From Halomonas halodenitrificans DSM 735 (GTDB taxonomy: Bacteria; Pseudomonadota; Gammaproteobacteria; Pseudomonadales; Halomonadaceae), in the NCBI RefSeq assembly GCF_000620045.1, contig NZ_JHVH01000021.1, forward strand, positions 1-64,000: a DNA stretch of 64,000 nucleotides, given 5' to 3'. Under the pieces are notes generated by a model. The model saw nothing but the letters and a program-made list of their open reading frames with translations. It was not told where the DNA came from and did not search any database. A program made the translations under genes and the position numbers. Shown here one piece after another: positions 40,865 through 49,853 of this stretch. Position 1 is the stretch's first letter, and each line of letters opens with the position of its first letter.

Positions 40865-41638
40865 ATGGGACTCGCCAAACGCATCATCCCCTGCCTCGAC
40901 GTCGATGCCGGTCGCGTGGTCAAGGGCGTCAACTTCATCGGCATCCGCGACGCCGGCGACCCGGTGGAGATCGCCCAGCGCTACAATCAGCAGGGCGCCG
41001 ACGAGATCACCTTCCTCGATATCACGGCCAGCCACGAGAATCGTGACACCACCGTGGAGATGGTCGAGCGCATCGCCGGCGAGGTCTTCATCCCGCTGAC
41101 CGTGGGCGGCGGCATCCGCACCTGCGACGATATCCGCACCATGCTCAACGCCGGTGCCGACAAGGTCTCCATCAACACCGCGGCGGTCACCAATCCCGAG
41201 TTCGTGCGCGAGGCCAGCGAGCGTTTCGGGAGCCAGTGCATCGTGGTGGCCATCGATGCCAAGAGGGTCTCCGCCGAGGGCGAGACGCCACGCTGGGAGA
41301 TCTTTACCCATGGCGGACGCCGTCCCACCGGCCTGGACGCCGTGGAGTGGGCCAGGAAGATGGTGGAATACGGTGCCGGCGAGCTGCTGCTGACCAGCAT
41401 GGACCGCGATGGCACCAAGGTCGGCTTCGATCTGGGCGTCACCCGCGCCATCGCCGATGCCGTCAGCGTGCCGGTGATCGCCTCCGGGGGCGTCGGCAAC
41501 CTCGACCACCTGGTAGAGGGAGTGCTCGACGGCGGCGCCGACGCGGTGCTCGCCGCCAGCATCTTTCACTTCGGCGAACACACCATCCCCGAGGCCAAGC
41601 GCTACATGGCCGAACGCGGCGTGGCTATGCGTCTGTGA
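40865..41638 (+). CDS. hisF: Imidazole glycerol phosphate synthase, cyclase subunit
   Basis: This 257-residue TIM barrel has [20 protein letters not shown] with the catalytic aspartate at residue 11, TVGGGIRT, and [15 protein letters not shown] with the second catalytic aspartate near 130. With HisH it makes imidazole glycerol phosphate and AICAR. Its start is 2 bp after hisA. The run ends here, facing the DUF416 gene. Confidence 0.97.
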   Translation: MGLAKRIIPCLDVDAGRVVKGVNFIGIRDAGDPVEIAQRYNQQGADEITFLDITASHENRDTTVEMVERIAGEVFIPLTVGGGIRTCDDIRTMLNAGADKVSINTAAVTNPEFVREASERFGSQCIVVAIDAKRVSAEGETPRWEIFTHGGRRPTGLDAVEWARKMVEYGAGELLLTSMDRDGTKVGFDLGVTRAIADAVSVPVIASGGVGNLDHLVEGVLDGGADAVLAASIFHFGEHTIPEAKRYMAERGVAMRL

Positions 41639-41647
41639 CCGCCGGCG

Positions 41648-42229
41648 TCAGTCGGCCGACAGGCCGAGGTTGCTGACGCCGTCGTTGTACCCCAGCCGAC
41701 GCAGTGCCTTGAGGGCGTCGCGATCCAGCGCGCCCTCCTCCACCGCCTCCAGCACGGCATCCTGGAAGTCATTCTCGTCTGCCATCAGCGGGTGCTCACG
41801 CACCAGGACCGCCAGGCGCTCGCCGTCGTCCTCGCCCTCGGTCAGTTCGATAAAGGCACGCACGCCACTCCGCGAGGCGCGGCTCACCTCCAGCACCGCC
41901 TCCGGCGCCTCCCCCTGCAGGGTATCGAGCAGCGCCGACGGCGCCGCCACCGCCTCGGTGGCACGCCGGGCCCCGAAGCTGTCGTCGTCTTCCCGCGGTG
42001 CCAGCTCGGCCAGCTTCTCGGCCTGGCGCTCGAAGTCGATCTTCGCCCCGGCAATGGCCAGCCGCTCCCAGACCAGATCGAGAATCGCGCGCAGCCCGGC
42101 CGGGTTGCCCTGCCCGCCCGTCTGGGCATGGAGCGCATAGTTGGGCAGCAACCGCTCGCACAGCGCCGCCATGAAGGCCTGCTGACGGCGCGGCTCGAGG
42201 GCCTGCAGGCGCTGAAAGAAACCGCTCAT
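41648..42229 (-). CDS. DUF416 (YjaG-like) protein
   Basis: This 193-residue protein has the family pattern RLQALEPRRQQAFMAALCERLLPNYALHAQ, ILDLVWERL, FERQAEKLAELAP, and VEVSRxS-like LEVSRASRSGVRAFIEL, as in E. coli YjaG. Function is unknown. It is convergent with hisF, 9 bp apart, with no obvious separate terminator. The ATG at 42229 has GGAG-like sequence upstream. Confidence 0.88.
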   Translation of the reverse strand: MSGFFQRLQALEPRRQQAFMAALCERLLPNYALHAQTGGQGNPAGLRAILDLVWERLAIAGAKIDFERQAEKLAELAPREDDDSFGARRATEAVAAPSALLDTLQGEAPEAVLEVSRASRSGVRAFIELTEGEDDGERLAVLVREHPLMADENDFQDAVLEAVEEGALDRDALKALRRLGYNDGVSNLGLSAD

Positions 42230-42302
42230 GGGCTCTCCTTGGAATGTACTGTCAAAACCTCGCTGAATCACGAGGGGCGTCGGGGGCGGATCGCCATATG
42301 AT

Positions 42303-42596
42303 TCACGGCCACATGCGCTCCACGGGAGCACGGCCGCGGGCATCCAGCAGTACCCCCTCGGCGGCCAGGCGCTCGCGCTGCTCGGCAGCGCCGGGATGGT
42401 CGGCCAGCCGGCGCGAGGCGGTGATGATGCGATACCACGGCAACTCGTGCCCTTCGGGCAGGTCGCGCAGGGCCCGGGCCACCAGCCGCGGCGAGGCACC
42501 CTCGGCCATGGCGGCAATGCGCCCGTAGGTGGTCACCCGTCCCGGCGGGATCTCGGCAATCACGGTCAGGACCCGCTCTCGCCAGCTAGCCTGCAT
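42303..42596 (-). CDS. Alkyltransferase-like (ATL) protein of the MGMT family
   Basis: This protein of about 97 residues has the MGMT-type core: VYAxxAxIPxGxVxxYG-like VIAEIPPGRVTTYGRIAAMA, then LVARALRDLP. Where true methyltransferases have PCHR, this has PWYRI, with tryptophan replacing the reactive cysteine. ATL proteins bind O6-alkylguanine lesions and pass them to nucleotide excision repair instead of repairing them. The ATG at 42596 has GGAGG close upstream; one at 42611 is an alternative. Confidence 0.9.
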   Translation of the reverse strand: MQASWRERVLTVIAEIPPGRVTTYGRIAAMAEGASPRLVARALRDLPEGHELPWYRIITASRRLADHPGAAEQRERLAAEGVLLDARGRAPVERMWP

Positions 42597-42631
42597 GCTG
42601 CCTCCGCTCATTCACCGGTTTCTCCATCGCG

Positions 42632-43726
42632 CTACCGCTGCTCCCTCGACCATTCCCGAACAAACACCAGGCAGCTATCCCAGTCGCCCACATGCAGGAA
42701 GTGGCCCGGTTCATGCTTTTCCAGCTGGTAGCGATACATGGGGTCATAGTATTCGGTCAGCAATGGCGCCAGCCACGCCTCGTGGGCTTGGGAATTGCCA
42801 CGCTCATGCTCGCGAAAGGCCAGCGCCTGAAGCCGCTGCAATCGAGCCAGGCGGGCGCTGCCCAGGCGCTTGCGCAGCCTGGACAGGGCGCCCTCCAGCT
42901 GCTTGCGCATCAGGGCCCAGCCCAGCCATTCGCCGAACTGCCCACGATAGACCGCCCACAGCTCCTCGATATAGTCGCGGTGAATCTGGGCCAGGCGCCA
43001 ATCCAGCGGCATCTCCACGCGCACCCGCGGAGCACGCCGCATGCCCTCCCAGAAGGCCTGGGGCAAGTTGGAGCCGCCGATATGGCGAGACTCATCCTCG
43101 ATCACCACCGAGCCCGGCAGCGCCAGCAGACGCAACCCCATGGCGTGCTCGAAGTCGATCTGGCTCGGTGCCTGCAGCGGGTGGCGGCCGAAGGCGGAGC
43201 CCTTGTGGCGAGCACAGCCCTCCAGGTCCAGGCCGTTGTCGAGTGCCAGCACCAGGTCGGTCTTGGCGCAGCCGGTGAGCCCGCCCACCACCAGCAAGGG
43301 TTGCTCGGCGGCGGCATCGATGCGGGCACAGAGCGCTTGGCGCATCGCCTTCCAGCCGCCGCGGATGCGCGGCCGATCGATTCCCGCCTCGCCAAGCCAA
43401 CGCTGGGCGATCTGGGAACGCAGCCCACCGCGAAAACAGTAGACGATGGCATCGGGATGACGCTCGAGCTCGGCCGTCCAGGCGGCCACTCGCGCCGCCT
43501 TCAGCTCGCCGCCGACCAGCCGCTCCCCCAGGGCGATGGCCGCCTCCTGGCCACGCTGCTTGTATTCGATGCCGACACGACGCCGCTCCTCGTCATCCAT
43601 CAGCGGCAGGTTGACTGCCCCGGGCAGGGCCCCCTGGGCGAACTCCACGGGCGCGCGCACATCGATGAGGCGCCGCCCCTCGCTCAACAACGTCGGGTCA
43701 GGCTCGGCCAGTGGCAGTTCGCTCAT
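42632..43726 (-). CDS. mnmH: tRNA 2-selenouridine/geranyl-2-thiouridine synthase
   Basis: This 364-residue protein has an N-terminal rhodanese domain with a catalytic cysteine in IVYCFRGGLRSQ (about residue 97), and a C-terminal P-loop domain. It replaces sulfur by selenium at wobble uridine 34 of some tRNAs. The P-loop reads GGLTGCAKT, so the usual GK pair is AK, which is worth noting. The ATG at 43726 has AGGAG upstream. It stands between the ATL and radA genes. Confidence 0.92.
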   Translation of the reverse strand: MSELPLAEPDPTLLSEGRRLIDVRAPVEFAQGALPGAVNLPLMDDEERRRVGIEYKQRGQEAAIALGERLVGGELKAARVAAWTAELERHPDAIVYCFRGGLRSQIAQRWLGEAGIDRPRIRGGWKAMRQALCARIDAAAEQPLLVVGGLTGCAKTDLVLALDNGLDLEGCARHKGSAFGRHPLQAPSQIDFEHAMGLRLLALPGSVVIEDESRHIGGSNLPQAFWEGMRRAPRVRVEMPLDWRLAQIHRDYIEELWAVYRGQFGEWLGWALMRKQLEGALSRLRKRLGSARLARLQRLQALAFREHERGNSQAHEAWLAPLLTEYYDPMYRYQLEKHEPGHFLHVGDWDSCLVFVREWSREQR

Positions 43727-43775
43727 CGCAGTCTCCTCGCAATCGATAGCGCGTATTCTACATCAGGGCCCCGAC

Positions 43776-45155
43776 TCACAGGGCCTCGAGGGCATCGGCG
43801 AGCTTGTCCACCGCGACGACCTCCATGCCATCCGGTGCGCGCTTGGGGACATTGGCCCGCGGCACGATGGCACGGGTGAAGCCGTGCTTGGCGGCCTCGA
43901 CGATACGTTCCTGGCCGCTGGGCACCGGGCGGATCTCGCCGGACAGCCCCACCTCGCCGAACACCACCAGCTCGCGGGGCAACGGGCGGCTCTGCAGGCT
44001 GGAGACCACCGCCAGCAGTACCGCCAGGTCGGCGCTGGTCTCCAGCACCTTGACCCCGCCCACCACGTTGAGGAAGACATCCTGGTCGCCGGTAAACAGG
44101 CCGCCGTGGCGGTGCAACACGGCGAGCAGCATCGCCAGGCGGTTTGCATCGAGGCCCACGGCGACACGCCGCGGGTTGCCCAGCGGCGAATCATCGAGCA
44201 GCGCTTGCACCTCCACCAGGATCGGCCGGGTCCCTTCCCACACCACCATCACCAGGCTGCCGGGGGCCTGCTCCTCGGGGCGTGACAGGAAAATGGCGCT
44301 GGGGTTCTTCACCTCCTTGAGGCCGTGTTCGAGCATGGCGAACACGCCCAGCTCATTGACCGCGCCGAAGCGATTCTTCTGGCCCCGCAGGGTGCGGAAG
44401 CGCGAGTCGGCACCGCCCTCCAGCAGCAGCGAGGCATCGATCATGTGTTCCAGCACCTTGGGCCCGGCGAGGCTGCCATCCTTGGTCACGTGGCCCACCA
44501 GCAGCAACACGGTATTGCTCTGCTTGGCGAAGCGGGTCAGGACCGCGGCGGACTCGCGTACCTGGGCCACCCCTCCCGGGGCGGAGGCGATATCCTCCAG
44601 GTGCATGGTCTGGATGGAGTCGATGATCAGGATCTCGGGGCGTTCACGCTCGGCTACCGCCAGCACCGTCTCGACGCTGGTCTCGGCCAGCATCTTCAGC
44701 CCCTGAGTCGGCAACTGCAGTCGATGGGCACGCATGGCCACCTGGGTGAGCGACTCCTCGCCGGTGACATAGAGCACGCCGCGGCCCTGAGCCAGCTTGC
44801 AGGCGGTCTGCAGCAGCAGGGTCGACTTGCCCGCCCCGGGATGGCCGCCCAACAGCACCGCCGAACCGGGCACCAGGCCGCCGCCCAGCACCCGGTCGAA
44901 CTCGGCGAAGGTGGAAGAGAGCCTGGGTACCTCGCTGAGATCGACCTGGCCCAGGTCCACCACGTCGCGGGTCAGGGCACCCGCATAGCCGCCCCGCCCC
45001 GGGCTCCCGGCGGCCGCCGAGGCCCCCGGGCGCGTCGGGGCCAGGCGCACCTCGCTGAGAGTGTTCCATTCACGGCAGCTCGTGCACTGCCCCTGCCACT
45101 TGCGGTACTCGGCGCCGCACTCGGTACAGACGAAGGCGCTCTTTGCCTTGGCCAT
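43776..45155 (-). CDS. radA: DNA repair protein RadA
   Basis: This 459-residue RecA-family protein has an N-terminal four-cysteine zinc finger (CTEC...CTSC), Walker A GGHPGAGKST (about residue 97), the RadA-specific KNRFGAVNELGVF motif near 260, and a Lon-like C-terminal domain. It is a branch-migration helicase in recombination and repair. Confidence 0.96.
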   Translation of the reverse strand: MAKAKSAFVCTECGAEYRKWQGQCTSCREWNTLSEVRLAPTRPGASAAAGSPGRGGYAGALTRDVVDLGQVDLSEVPRLSSTFAEFDRVLGGGLVPGSAVLLGGHPGAGKSTLLLQTACKLAQGRGVLYVTGEESLTQVAMRAHRLQLPTQGLKMLAETSVETVLAVAERERPEILIIDSIQTMHLEDIASAPGGVAQVRESAAVLTRFAKQSNTVLLLVGHVTKDGSLAGPKVLEHMIDASLLLEGGADSRFRTLRGQKNRFGAVNELGVFAMLEHGLKEVKNPSAIFLSRPEEQAPGSLVMVVWEGTRPILVEVQALLDDSPLGNPRRVAVGLDANRLAMLLAVLHRHGGLFTGDQDVFLNVVGGVKVLETSADLAVLLAVVSSLQSRPLPRELVVFGEVGLSGEIRPVPSGQERIVEAAKHGFTRAIVPRANVPKRAPDGMEVVAVDKLADALEAL

Positions 45156-45182
45156 GGTGTCTCTCGTCGATGGATGGGTCGT

Positions 45183-45214
45183 AAAAACGGCAGGGGCGGC
45201 CAGAAGGCCGCCCC
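45183..45214 (-). terminator. Rho-independent terminator between the NlpE-like gene and radA
   Basis: On the minus strand a 9-bp stem GGGGCGGCC/GGCCGCCCC (45193-45214 on the plus strand) with a 4-base loop is followed after five bases by TTTTT (the complement of 45183-45187). It separates the NlpE-like gene from radA. Confidence 0.7.
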
Positions 45215-45245
45215 CATCGGATCACCCGACACGCTTGACGCGGGA

Positions 45246-45695
45246 TTACCGACGCTTGAGCTGCAGCATCTCGCTGTTCTGGAAGCGACGACGCTCGGGG
45301 TCGATCAGCTCCAGGGTCTGGGGGTCGAGGCGCAGGAAGTAGTAAATCTGCCCTTCGCCATCGGGAGTGAGCTCATAGACGGTAGCCTCGGGCTGGTTGG
45401 CGGTGCCTGCCAACACCTCCCAGTTGCCGGCGTAAGTCTCGTCCGGGGGAGTCTGCGGATGGTTGCGATAGGAGGCACTCAGCTCGAAGGTGCGATCCGC
45501 GGCGGCGGCCTGCTCATCGCCCCGCATCAGCACATCGAGGTCGATACCATCACAGTTGCGGCACGGCAGCGTGCCCTGATAGCGCTCTTCGTCGGGTTCC
45601 ACGGCGGTGCCATCCGGGCCACCCGCGGGTCCGGTGGCACAGCCGGCCAACAGCGCAAGCAAGGCCGATCCGGCAAGCAGGGTCCTGATTTGCAT
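45246..45695 (-). CDS. NlpE-like lipoprotein (copper resistance/stress sensing)
   Basis: This 149-residue protein has a lipobox ending LLAGC (about residue 19) and then the NlpE N-terminal motif YQGTLPCRNCDGIDLDV with a CxxC pair, plus LSASYRN and ELTPDGEGQIYYFLRL. NlpE is an outer-membrane lipoprotein that activates the Cpx response and is linked to copper. Only the N-terminal NlpE domain is present, which is common outside enterics. Confidence 0.83.
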   Translation of the reverse strand: MQIRTLLAGSALLALLAGCATGPAGGPDGTAVEPDEERYQGTLPCRNCDGIDLDVLMRGDEQAAAADRTFELSASYRNHPQTPPDETYAGNWEVLAGTANQPEATVYELTPDGEGQIYYFLRLDPQTLELIDPERRRFQNSEMLQLKRR

Positions 45696-45792
45696 ACATC
45701 TCCTCCTGGGCAGTGGTCATTGCACCGTGTGTACGGCCATCCGGGTCACAGCATAACCGCTGATACGGCCGACGCACAGCTCTGCGGCGCCA

Positions 45793-46692
45793 TCAACCGC
45801 CGACACCAGCATGCACGTAGGCGAAGACCAGCGCCAGCACCCCCGGCATCACCACCAATGAGCCGAGGTTGCCGATCAGCACCAACGAGGCGACCTTGTG
45901 GGACTCCTGGCGGTACTGCTCGGCCACGAGATAGTTGAGGACCGCCGGCGGCAGGGCGGCGAAAACCCAGAGCCCCGCGGCCTGGAGGCCGTTGAGCTCG
46001 AGCAGCCAGACCAGCGGTGCGGCAAGCACCAGGCCCGACAGCGGACACAGCACGGCACCCAACAGGCCGACCTTCCAGTCCGAGAAGTCGACATCGAGCA
46101 TGCGCACACCCAGCGCGAAGAGCAGCAGCGGAATGCAGACTTCGCCCAGCATATGCAGCGCTTCCAGTAGCCAACCGGGCAGCGCCACGCCAAGCAGGTT
46201 GACCGCCAGGCCGGCGAAGGTGGCAAGCACGATGGGCAGGCGCAGAATCCGCCACCACGAGGAGCCGGGGCTCAGCATCCACAGCCCCACCGTGAAATGC
46301 AGCAGCATCTCGACGATAAACAGCACCACCGCGGCGGGAAGTGCCGCCTCGCCGAAGGCCAGCAGCAGCAGTGGGATGCCCATATTGCCGGAATTGTTAA
46401 ACATCATCGGCGGCAGGAAGGTCTTCACTTCCAGCCCCAGATACTTCACCAGCGGCCACAGCAGCAGCCCGGAACCCAGCACCACGACGGTCCCGCCCAG
46501 TGCCAACCCCATATACTCTTCCAGCGGCGCCTGACCATCGGCTAGTACGGCAAACACCAGCATGGGCACGAAGAGCTCCATGTTGAGGGTGTTGAGCGTG
46601 GTGATATCGGGATTGCGCAGGCGACCATAGAGAGTGCCGCATCCGGCAATCAAGAATACCGGCAGCAGTGTGGCAAGGATCTGAGTAGTCAT
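45793..46692 (-). CDS. AEC-family transporter
   Basis: This 299-residue protein has about ten membrane helices in two halves, each ending in a break typical of the auxin efflux carrier family. Motifs include MMFNNSGNMGIPLLLL (about residue 105-120) and PPAVLNYLVAEQY near 260. Substrates vary (carboxylates, amino acids) and cannot be told here. The frame is open upstream to 46737 but the ATG at 46692 fits the family start. Confidence 0.85.
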   Translation of the reverse strand: MTTQILATLLPVFLIAGCGTLYGRLRNPDITTLNTLNMELFVPMLVFAVLADGQAPLEEYMGLALGGTVVVLGSGLLLWPLVKYLGLEVKTFLPPMMFNNSGNMGIPLLLLAFGEAALPAAVVLFIVEMLLHFTVGLWMLSPGSSWWRILRLPIVLATFAGLAVNLLGVALPGWLLEALHMLGEVCIPLLLFALGVRMLDVDFSDWKVGLLGAVLCPLSGLVLAAPLVWLLELNGLQAAGLWVFAALPPAVLNYLVAEQYRQESHKVASLVLIGNLGSLVVMPGVLALVFAYVHAGVGG

Positions 46693-46802
46693 CGCGACGT
46701 CACTGTCATCAGGAAACAAGGGGGCCCAGCCTAGCATGGCTTGCGCGGCCCGGCTGGGCGGGTCACCATGCCTGCATTCCCTCCATGATCCGAGCGAGAG
46801 CC

Positions 46803-47867
46803 ATGAGCAAGTTCTGGAGCCCCGAGGTACGCGAACTGACGCCCTACATCCCCGGCGAGCAGCCCCGCGAGCAGTTGATCAAGCTGAATACCAACGAGAA
46901 CCCCTACCCGCCGGCCCCGGGCGTCGGCAGCGTGCTGCGCGATTTCCCCAGCGACCATCTACGCCGCTACCCGGACCCCGAATCCTGGGCCCTGCGCGAG
47001 GCGCTGGCCGAAGAGCTCGGCGTCGAGCCCCGGCAGGTATTCGTGGGCAACGGGTCCGACGAGGTGCTGGCACTGGCCTTCCAGGCCTTCTTCCGGCAGG
47101 GCCTGCCGCTGGAGATGCCCGAGATCAGCTACAGCTTCTACCCGGTCTACTGCCGTCTCTACGGCATCGAGCGCCAGGCCCTGCCACTGGCCGCCGATTG
47201 GTCGGTGGACCTCGACGCCTTCTCTGCCACGGCCGGAGGCACCATCTTCGCCAACCCCAATGCCCCCACCGGCCACGGGCACACTCGTCAGGCCCTCGCC
47301 ACCCTGCTCGAGCGAGTCACCGAATCGGTGGTACTGGTCGACGAGGCCTACGTGGACTTCGGTGGCGAGAGTGCGGTGCCGCTGGTGGAGCGCTTCCCCA
47401 ACCTGCTGGTCACCGGCACCTTCTCCAAGTCGCGTAGCCTCGCTGGCCTGCGTCTCGGCTATGCGGTGGGTTCCAGGGAGCTGGTCGAAGGGCTGGAGCG
47501 GGTCAAGGACTCCTTCAACTCCTACCCCGTGGATAGCCTGGCCAGCGCCGTGGCCATCGCCTCCCTGGCCGATCGCGAACACTTCACCGCGTGCCGCGAG
47601 CAGGTGATCACCACCCGCGAGCGCACCCGCGACCGCCTCGAGCGGCTGGGCTTCGAGGCACTGCCCTCCCAGACCAACTTCCTGCTGGTGCGCCATCCCG
47701 AGCAGGATGCCGCTCAACTCTTCGTGGGGCTGCGCGAGCGCGGCATTTTGGTACGCCATTTCAATACCGAGGCGCTGCGCGACCATCTGCGCATCAGCAT
47801 TGGCACCGAAGATGAAATGCAGAGCCTCGCCGAGACCCTGGAAATCCTCTGCCAGACGCCTGCCTGA
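46803..47867 (+). CDS. hisC: Histidinol-phosphate aminotransferase
   Basis: This 354-residue PLP enzyme has IKLNTNENPYPP near the start (residue 24 on), VDEAYVDFGGE with the PLP-binding aspartate (about residue 182), and the PLP lysine in GTFSKSRSLAGLRLGY (about 213). It makes histidinol phosphate. Its distance from hisB-hisF is about 5 kb. A strong terminator follows. Confidence 0.95.
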   Translation: MSKFWSPEVRELTPYIPGEQPREQLIKLNTNENPYPPAPGVGSVLRDFPSDHLRRYPDPESWALREALAEELGVEPRQVFVGNGSDEVLALAFQAFFRQGLPLEMPEISYSFYPVYCRLYGIERQALPLAADWSVDLDAFSATAGGTIFANPNAPTGHGHTRQALATLLERVTESVVLVDEAYVDFGGESAVPLVERFPNLLVTGTFSKSRSLAGLRLGYAVGSRELVEGLERVKDSFNSYPVDSLASAVAIASLADREHFTACREQVITTRERTRDRLERLGFEALPSQTNFLLVRHPEQDAAQLFVGLRERGILVRHFNTEALRDHLRISIGTEDEMQSLAETLEILCQTPA

Positions 47868-47880
47868 GCCTTCGTCCATG

Positions 47881-47918
47881 AAAAAAGCCCCGCGACGCTC
47901 AGGCGTCGCGGGGCTTTT
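47881..47918. terminator. Bidirectional terminator between hisC and the SuhB-like gene
   Basis: A 13-bp stem (47886-47898 pairing with 47903-47915) with a 4-base loop TCAG is flanked by AAAAAA on the left and TTTT on the right. It therefore works for hisC on the plus strand and for the SuhB-like gene, which ends at 47936, on the minus strand. Confidence 0.93.
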
Positions 47919-47935
47919 CATGGGATCATGCCGAC

Positions 47936-48730
47936 TCAGAAATGCGGCTTGAGCTGCTTGACCAGGGCCTTGTAGAGGCGGGGGCCGGCGGCCATCAGTT
48001 GATCACCCGCTTCTACTCGGGGCTGACCATCCGGGGTACCCATCAACGCACCGGCCTCCTTGAGCAGCAGGCTGCCGACATGCAGATCCTGCTCCTCGAG
48101 GCCCAGCACGAAGGCGGCATCGGCGCGCCCGGAGGCCAGCTCGGCAAGATCGAGCAGACCACTGCCCGAGGCACGCTGCACCTCGACAAGCGGGCCCAGC
48201 TGCTGCGCCAGTGTCAGGTAGGCGGGCAGATAACGGTTGCGTAGTGCGGCATCGGGCAGCCCCATGGCGATGCGCGTACCGGTCACGGCATGCTTGCCGG
48301 GCACGCGGATACGCTTGCCGTTGTGCTGGGCACCGCGGCCACGGCTGGCCAGATACTCATCATCGCTGAAGGGACAGATCACCACCGCATGCTCCGCACG
48401 CCCCTTGACCAGGCAGACCAGCGACAGCGCGAAGCCGGGAGCGGCCACCTCGAGGTTCGAGTAGCCATGGAAGGGTTCGATGCGCCACAACACATCCTCC
48501 CCTTCGCCTTCACCCTCGCGGTGAGGCGTGAAACGACCGACGACACCATGCTGGGGGTAGCCGCGGGAGAGCTGACGCACGATCAGCGTCTCGGCATTGC
48601 GCGCGGCATCTTCCAGCAGGCGCTCGAGATTGTGTTCTTGATGAGAGTTCTCGATGCGCTCACGAATGCGCAGGAACTGTTCTCCAGCGCTGCGGGCGGC
48701 GCGCAGCGCGAATTGGACCATCGGATGCAT
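47936..48730 (-). CDS. suhB: SuhB/inositol-monophosphatase family protein with degenerate active site
   Basis: This 264-residue protein begins MHPMVQFALRAARSAGEQFL, closely resembling E. coli SuhB, and has SGSGLLDLAELASGRADAAF. However, the metal-binding DPLDGTT motif is EPFHGYS, and the first EExG motif is not recognisable; only the aspartate of the later WDxxAG motif is kept (QDLHVG). It therefore probably lacks phosphatase activity. SuhB also acts in NusA-dependent rRNA antitermination, which does not need catalysis, so that role may be kept (inference). The neighbours trmJ-cysE-isc match the usual suhB place. Confidence 0.85.
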   Translation of the reverse strand: MHPMVQFALRAARSAGEQFLRIRERIENSHQEHNLERLLEDAARNAETLIVRQLSRGYPQHGVVGRFTPHREGEGEGEDVLWRIEPFHGYSNLEVAAPGFALSLVCLVKGRAEHAVVICPFSDDEYLASRGRGAQHNGKRIRVPGKHAVTGTRIAMGLPDAALRNRYLPAYLTLAQQLGPLVEVQRASGSGLLDLAELASGRADAAFVLGLEEQDLHVGSLLLKEAGALMGTPDGQPRVEAGDQLMAAGPRLYKALVKQLKPHF

Positions 48731-48887
48731 GATCGGGCCTTGGGGAGTCGGTGGTGTTAAAGAACGGGACGTTCACTCGAAACGATGCCGCGAATCCTAG
48801 CAGAAGCGCCAGGGGCACGCCATCCACCACGACGCTCACATGCTAGACTGCGCCCCCTAAACTTTCTGCAGCCCCGGATCCTGACCC

Positions 48888-49652
48888 ATGCTCGAGCGCA
48901 TCCGAATCGTTTTGATCGGCACCAGCCATCCCGGCAATATCGGCGCCACCGCCCGCGCCATGCATAACATGGGCCTGAGCGACCTGAGCCTGGTCGCACC
49001 ACGCTGCGAGCCGATTACCGCGGACAGCGTGTCTCGGGCCTCCGGTGCCGACCATGTGGTGCACGACGCCCGGGTGGTCGACACCCTCGAGGAGGCGGTC
49101 GCCGACTGCACCCTGACCGTGGGCGCCAGTGCCCGCTCGCGCACCCTGCCCTGGCCGATGCTCTCGCCTCGAGAGCTCGGCGACCGACTGCCTCAGGAGC
49201 TGGCCGGACCAGAGGCCCGAGTGGCACTGATATTCGGCCGGGAAGACAGCGGGCTGACCAATGCCGAGCTGCAGCGCTGCCATGCCCATGTGCATATTCC
49301 CACCAACCCGGACTTCAGTTCGCTCAATCTGGCCGCCGCGGTGCAGGTACTGGCCTACGAGTGCCGACAGGCCTGGCTGACGGCCGAGCCCGCCGCTGCC
49401 GACGAGGCTCTGGCCTGCGAACCGGCTCCCGACCTGGCCCTCGCCAGCCATGCCGAACTCGAACACTACTTCGCGCATCTGGAACGCACCCTGGTCGCCA
49501 TCGGCTTCCATGACCCCGCCAAGCCTCGCCAGCTGATGGCGCGACTCCGCCGCTTTACCCTGCGTGCCCGCCCGGAACGCATGGAGCTCAACATCCTGCG
49601 CGGCATCCTCTCGGACACCGAAAAGCTCGCCCCGCCCCGCGAAAGGCGGTGA
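48888..49652 (+). CDS. trmJ: tRNA (cytidine/uridine-2'-O)-methyltransferase TrmJ
   Basis: This 254-residue SPOUT methyltransferase methylates position 32 of tRNA. It has the N-terminal IVLIGTSHPGNIGATARAMHNMGL motif, and the knot motifs LIFGREDSGLTNAEL and VHIPTNPDFSSLNLAAAVQV. It is divergent from the SuhB-like gene and upstream of cysE, as in Pseudomonas. The start lies close to a divergent promoter region of about 157 bp (48731-48887). Confidence 0.95.
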   Translation: MLERIRIVLIGTSHPGNIGATARAMHNMGLSDLSLVAPRCEPITADSVSRASGADHVVHDARVVDTLEEAVADCTLTVGASARSRTLPWPMLSPRELGDRLPQELAGPEARVALIFGREDSGLTNAELQRCHAHVHIPTNPDFSSLNLAAAVQVLAYECRQAWLTAEPAAADEALACEPAPDLALASHAELEHYFAHLERTLVAIGFHDPAKPRQLMARLRRFTLRARPERMELNILRGILSDTEKLAPPRERR

Positions 49653-49725
49653 CAGACACCCGATGCGCGCTAAAGGGATCAGGCAATTGTCGAAGGCAGG
49701 TGGCGCCGGGGCCAGCCCCAGGCAA

Positions 49726-49781
49726 GAGGGCCTTCCGGCAAGAACCCGGCGGAAAGTGCCCGGCTCGCCTTGAAGGCCCTC
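49726..49781 (+). other. Long inverted repeat in the cysE leader
   Basis: GAGGGCCTTC (49726-49735) pairs with GAAGGCCCTC (49772-49781) in the 201-bp gap between trmJ and cysE, with a GC-rich 36-base interior that could pair further. It lies 72 bases before the cysE ATG. It may be a transcript-level control element or a terminator without U-tract. Confidence 0.45.
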
Positions 49782-49853
49782 AACGACGCCCCCACACTGA
49801 AAAGACCATCCGCGGCGGCTGCCGCCCTGCCCTCCAAGCCCAAGGACCGCTGC

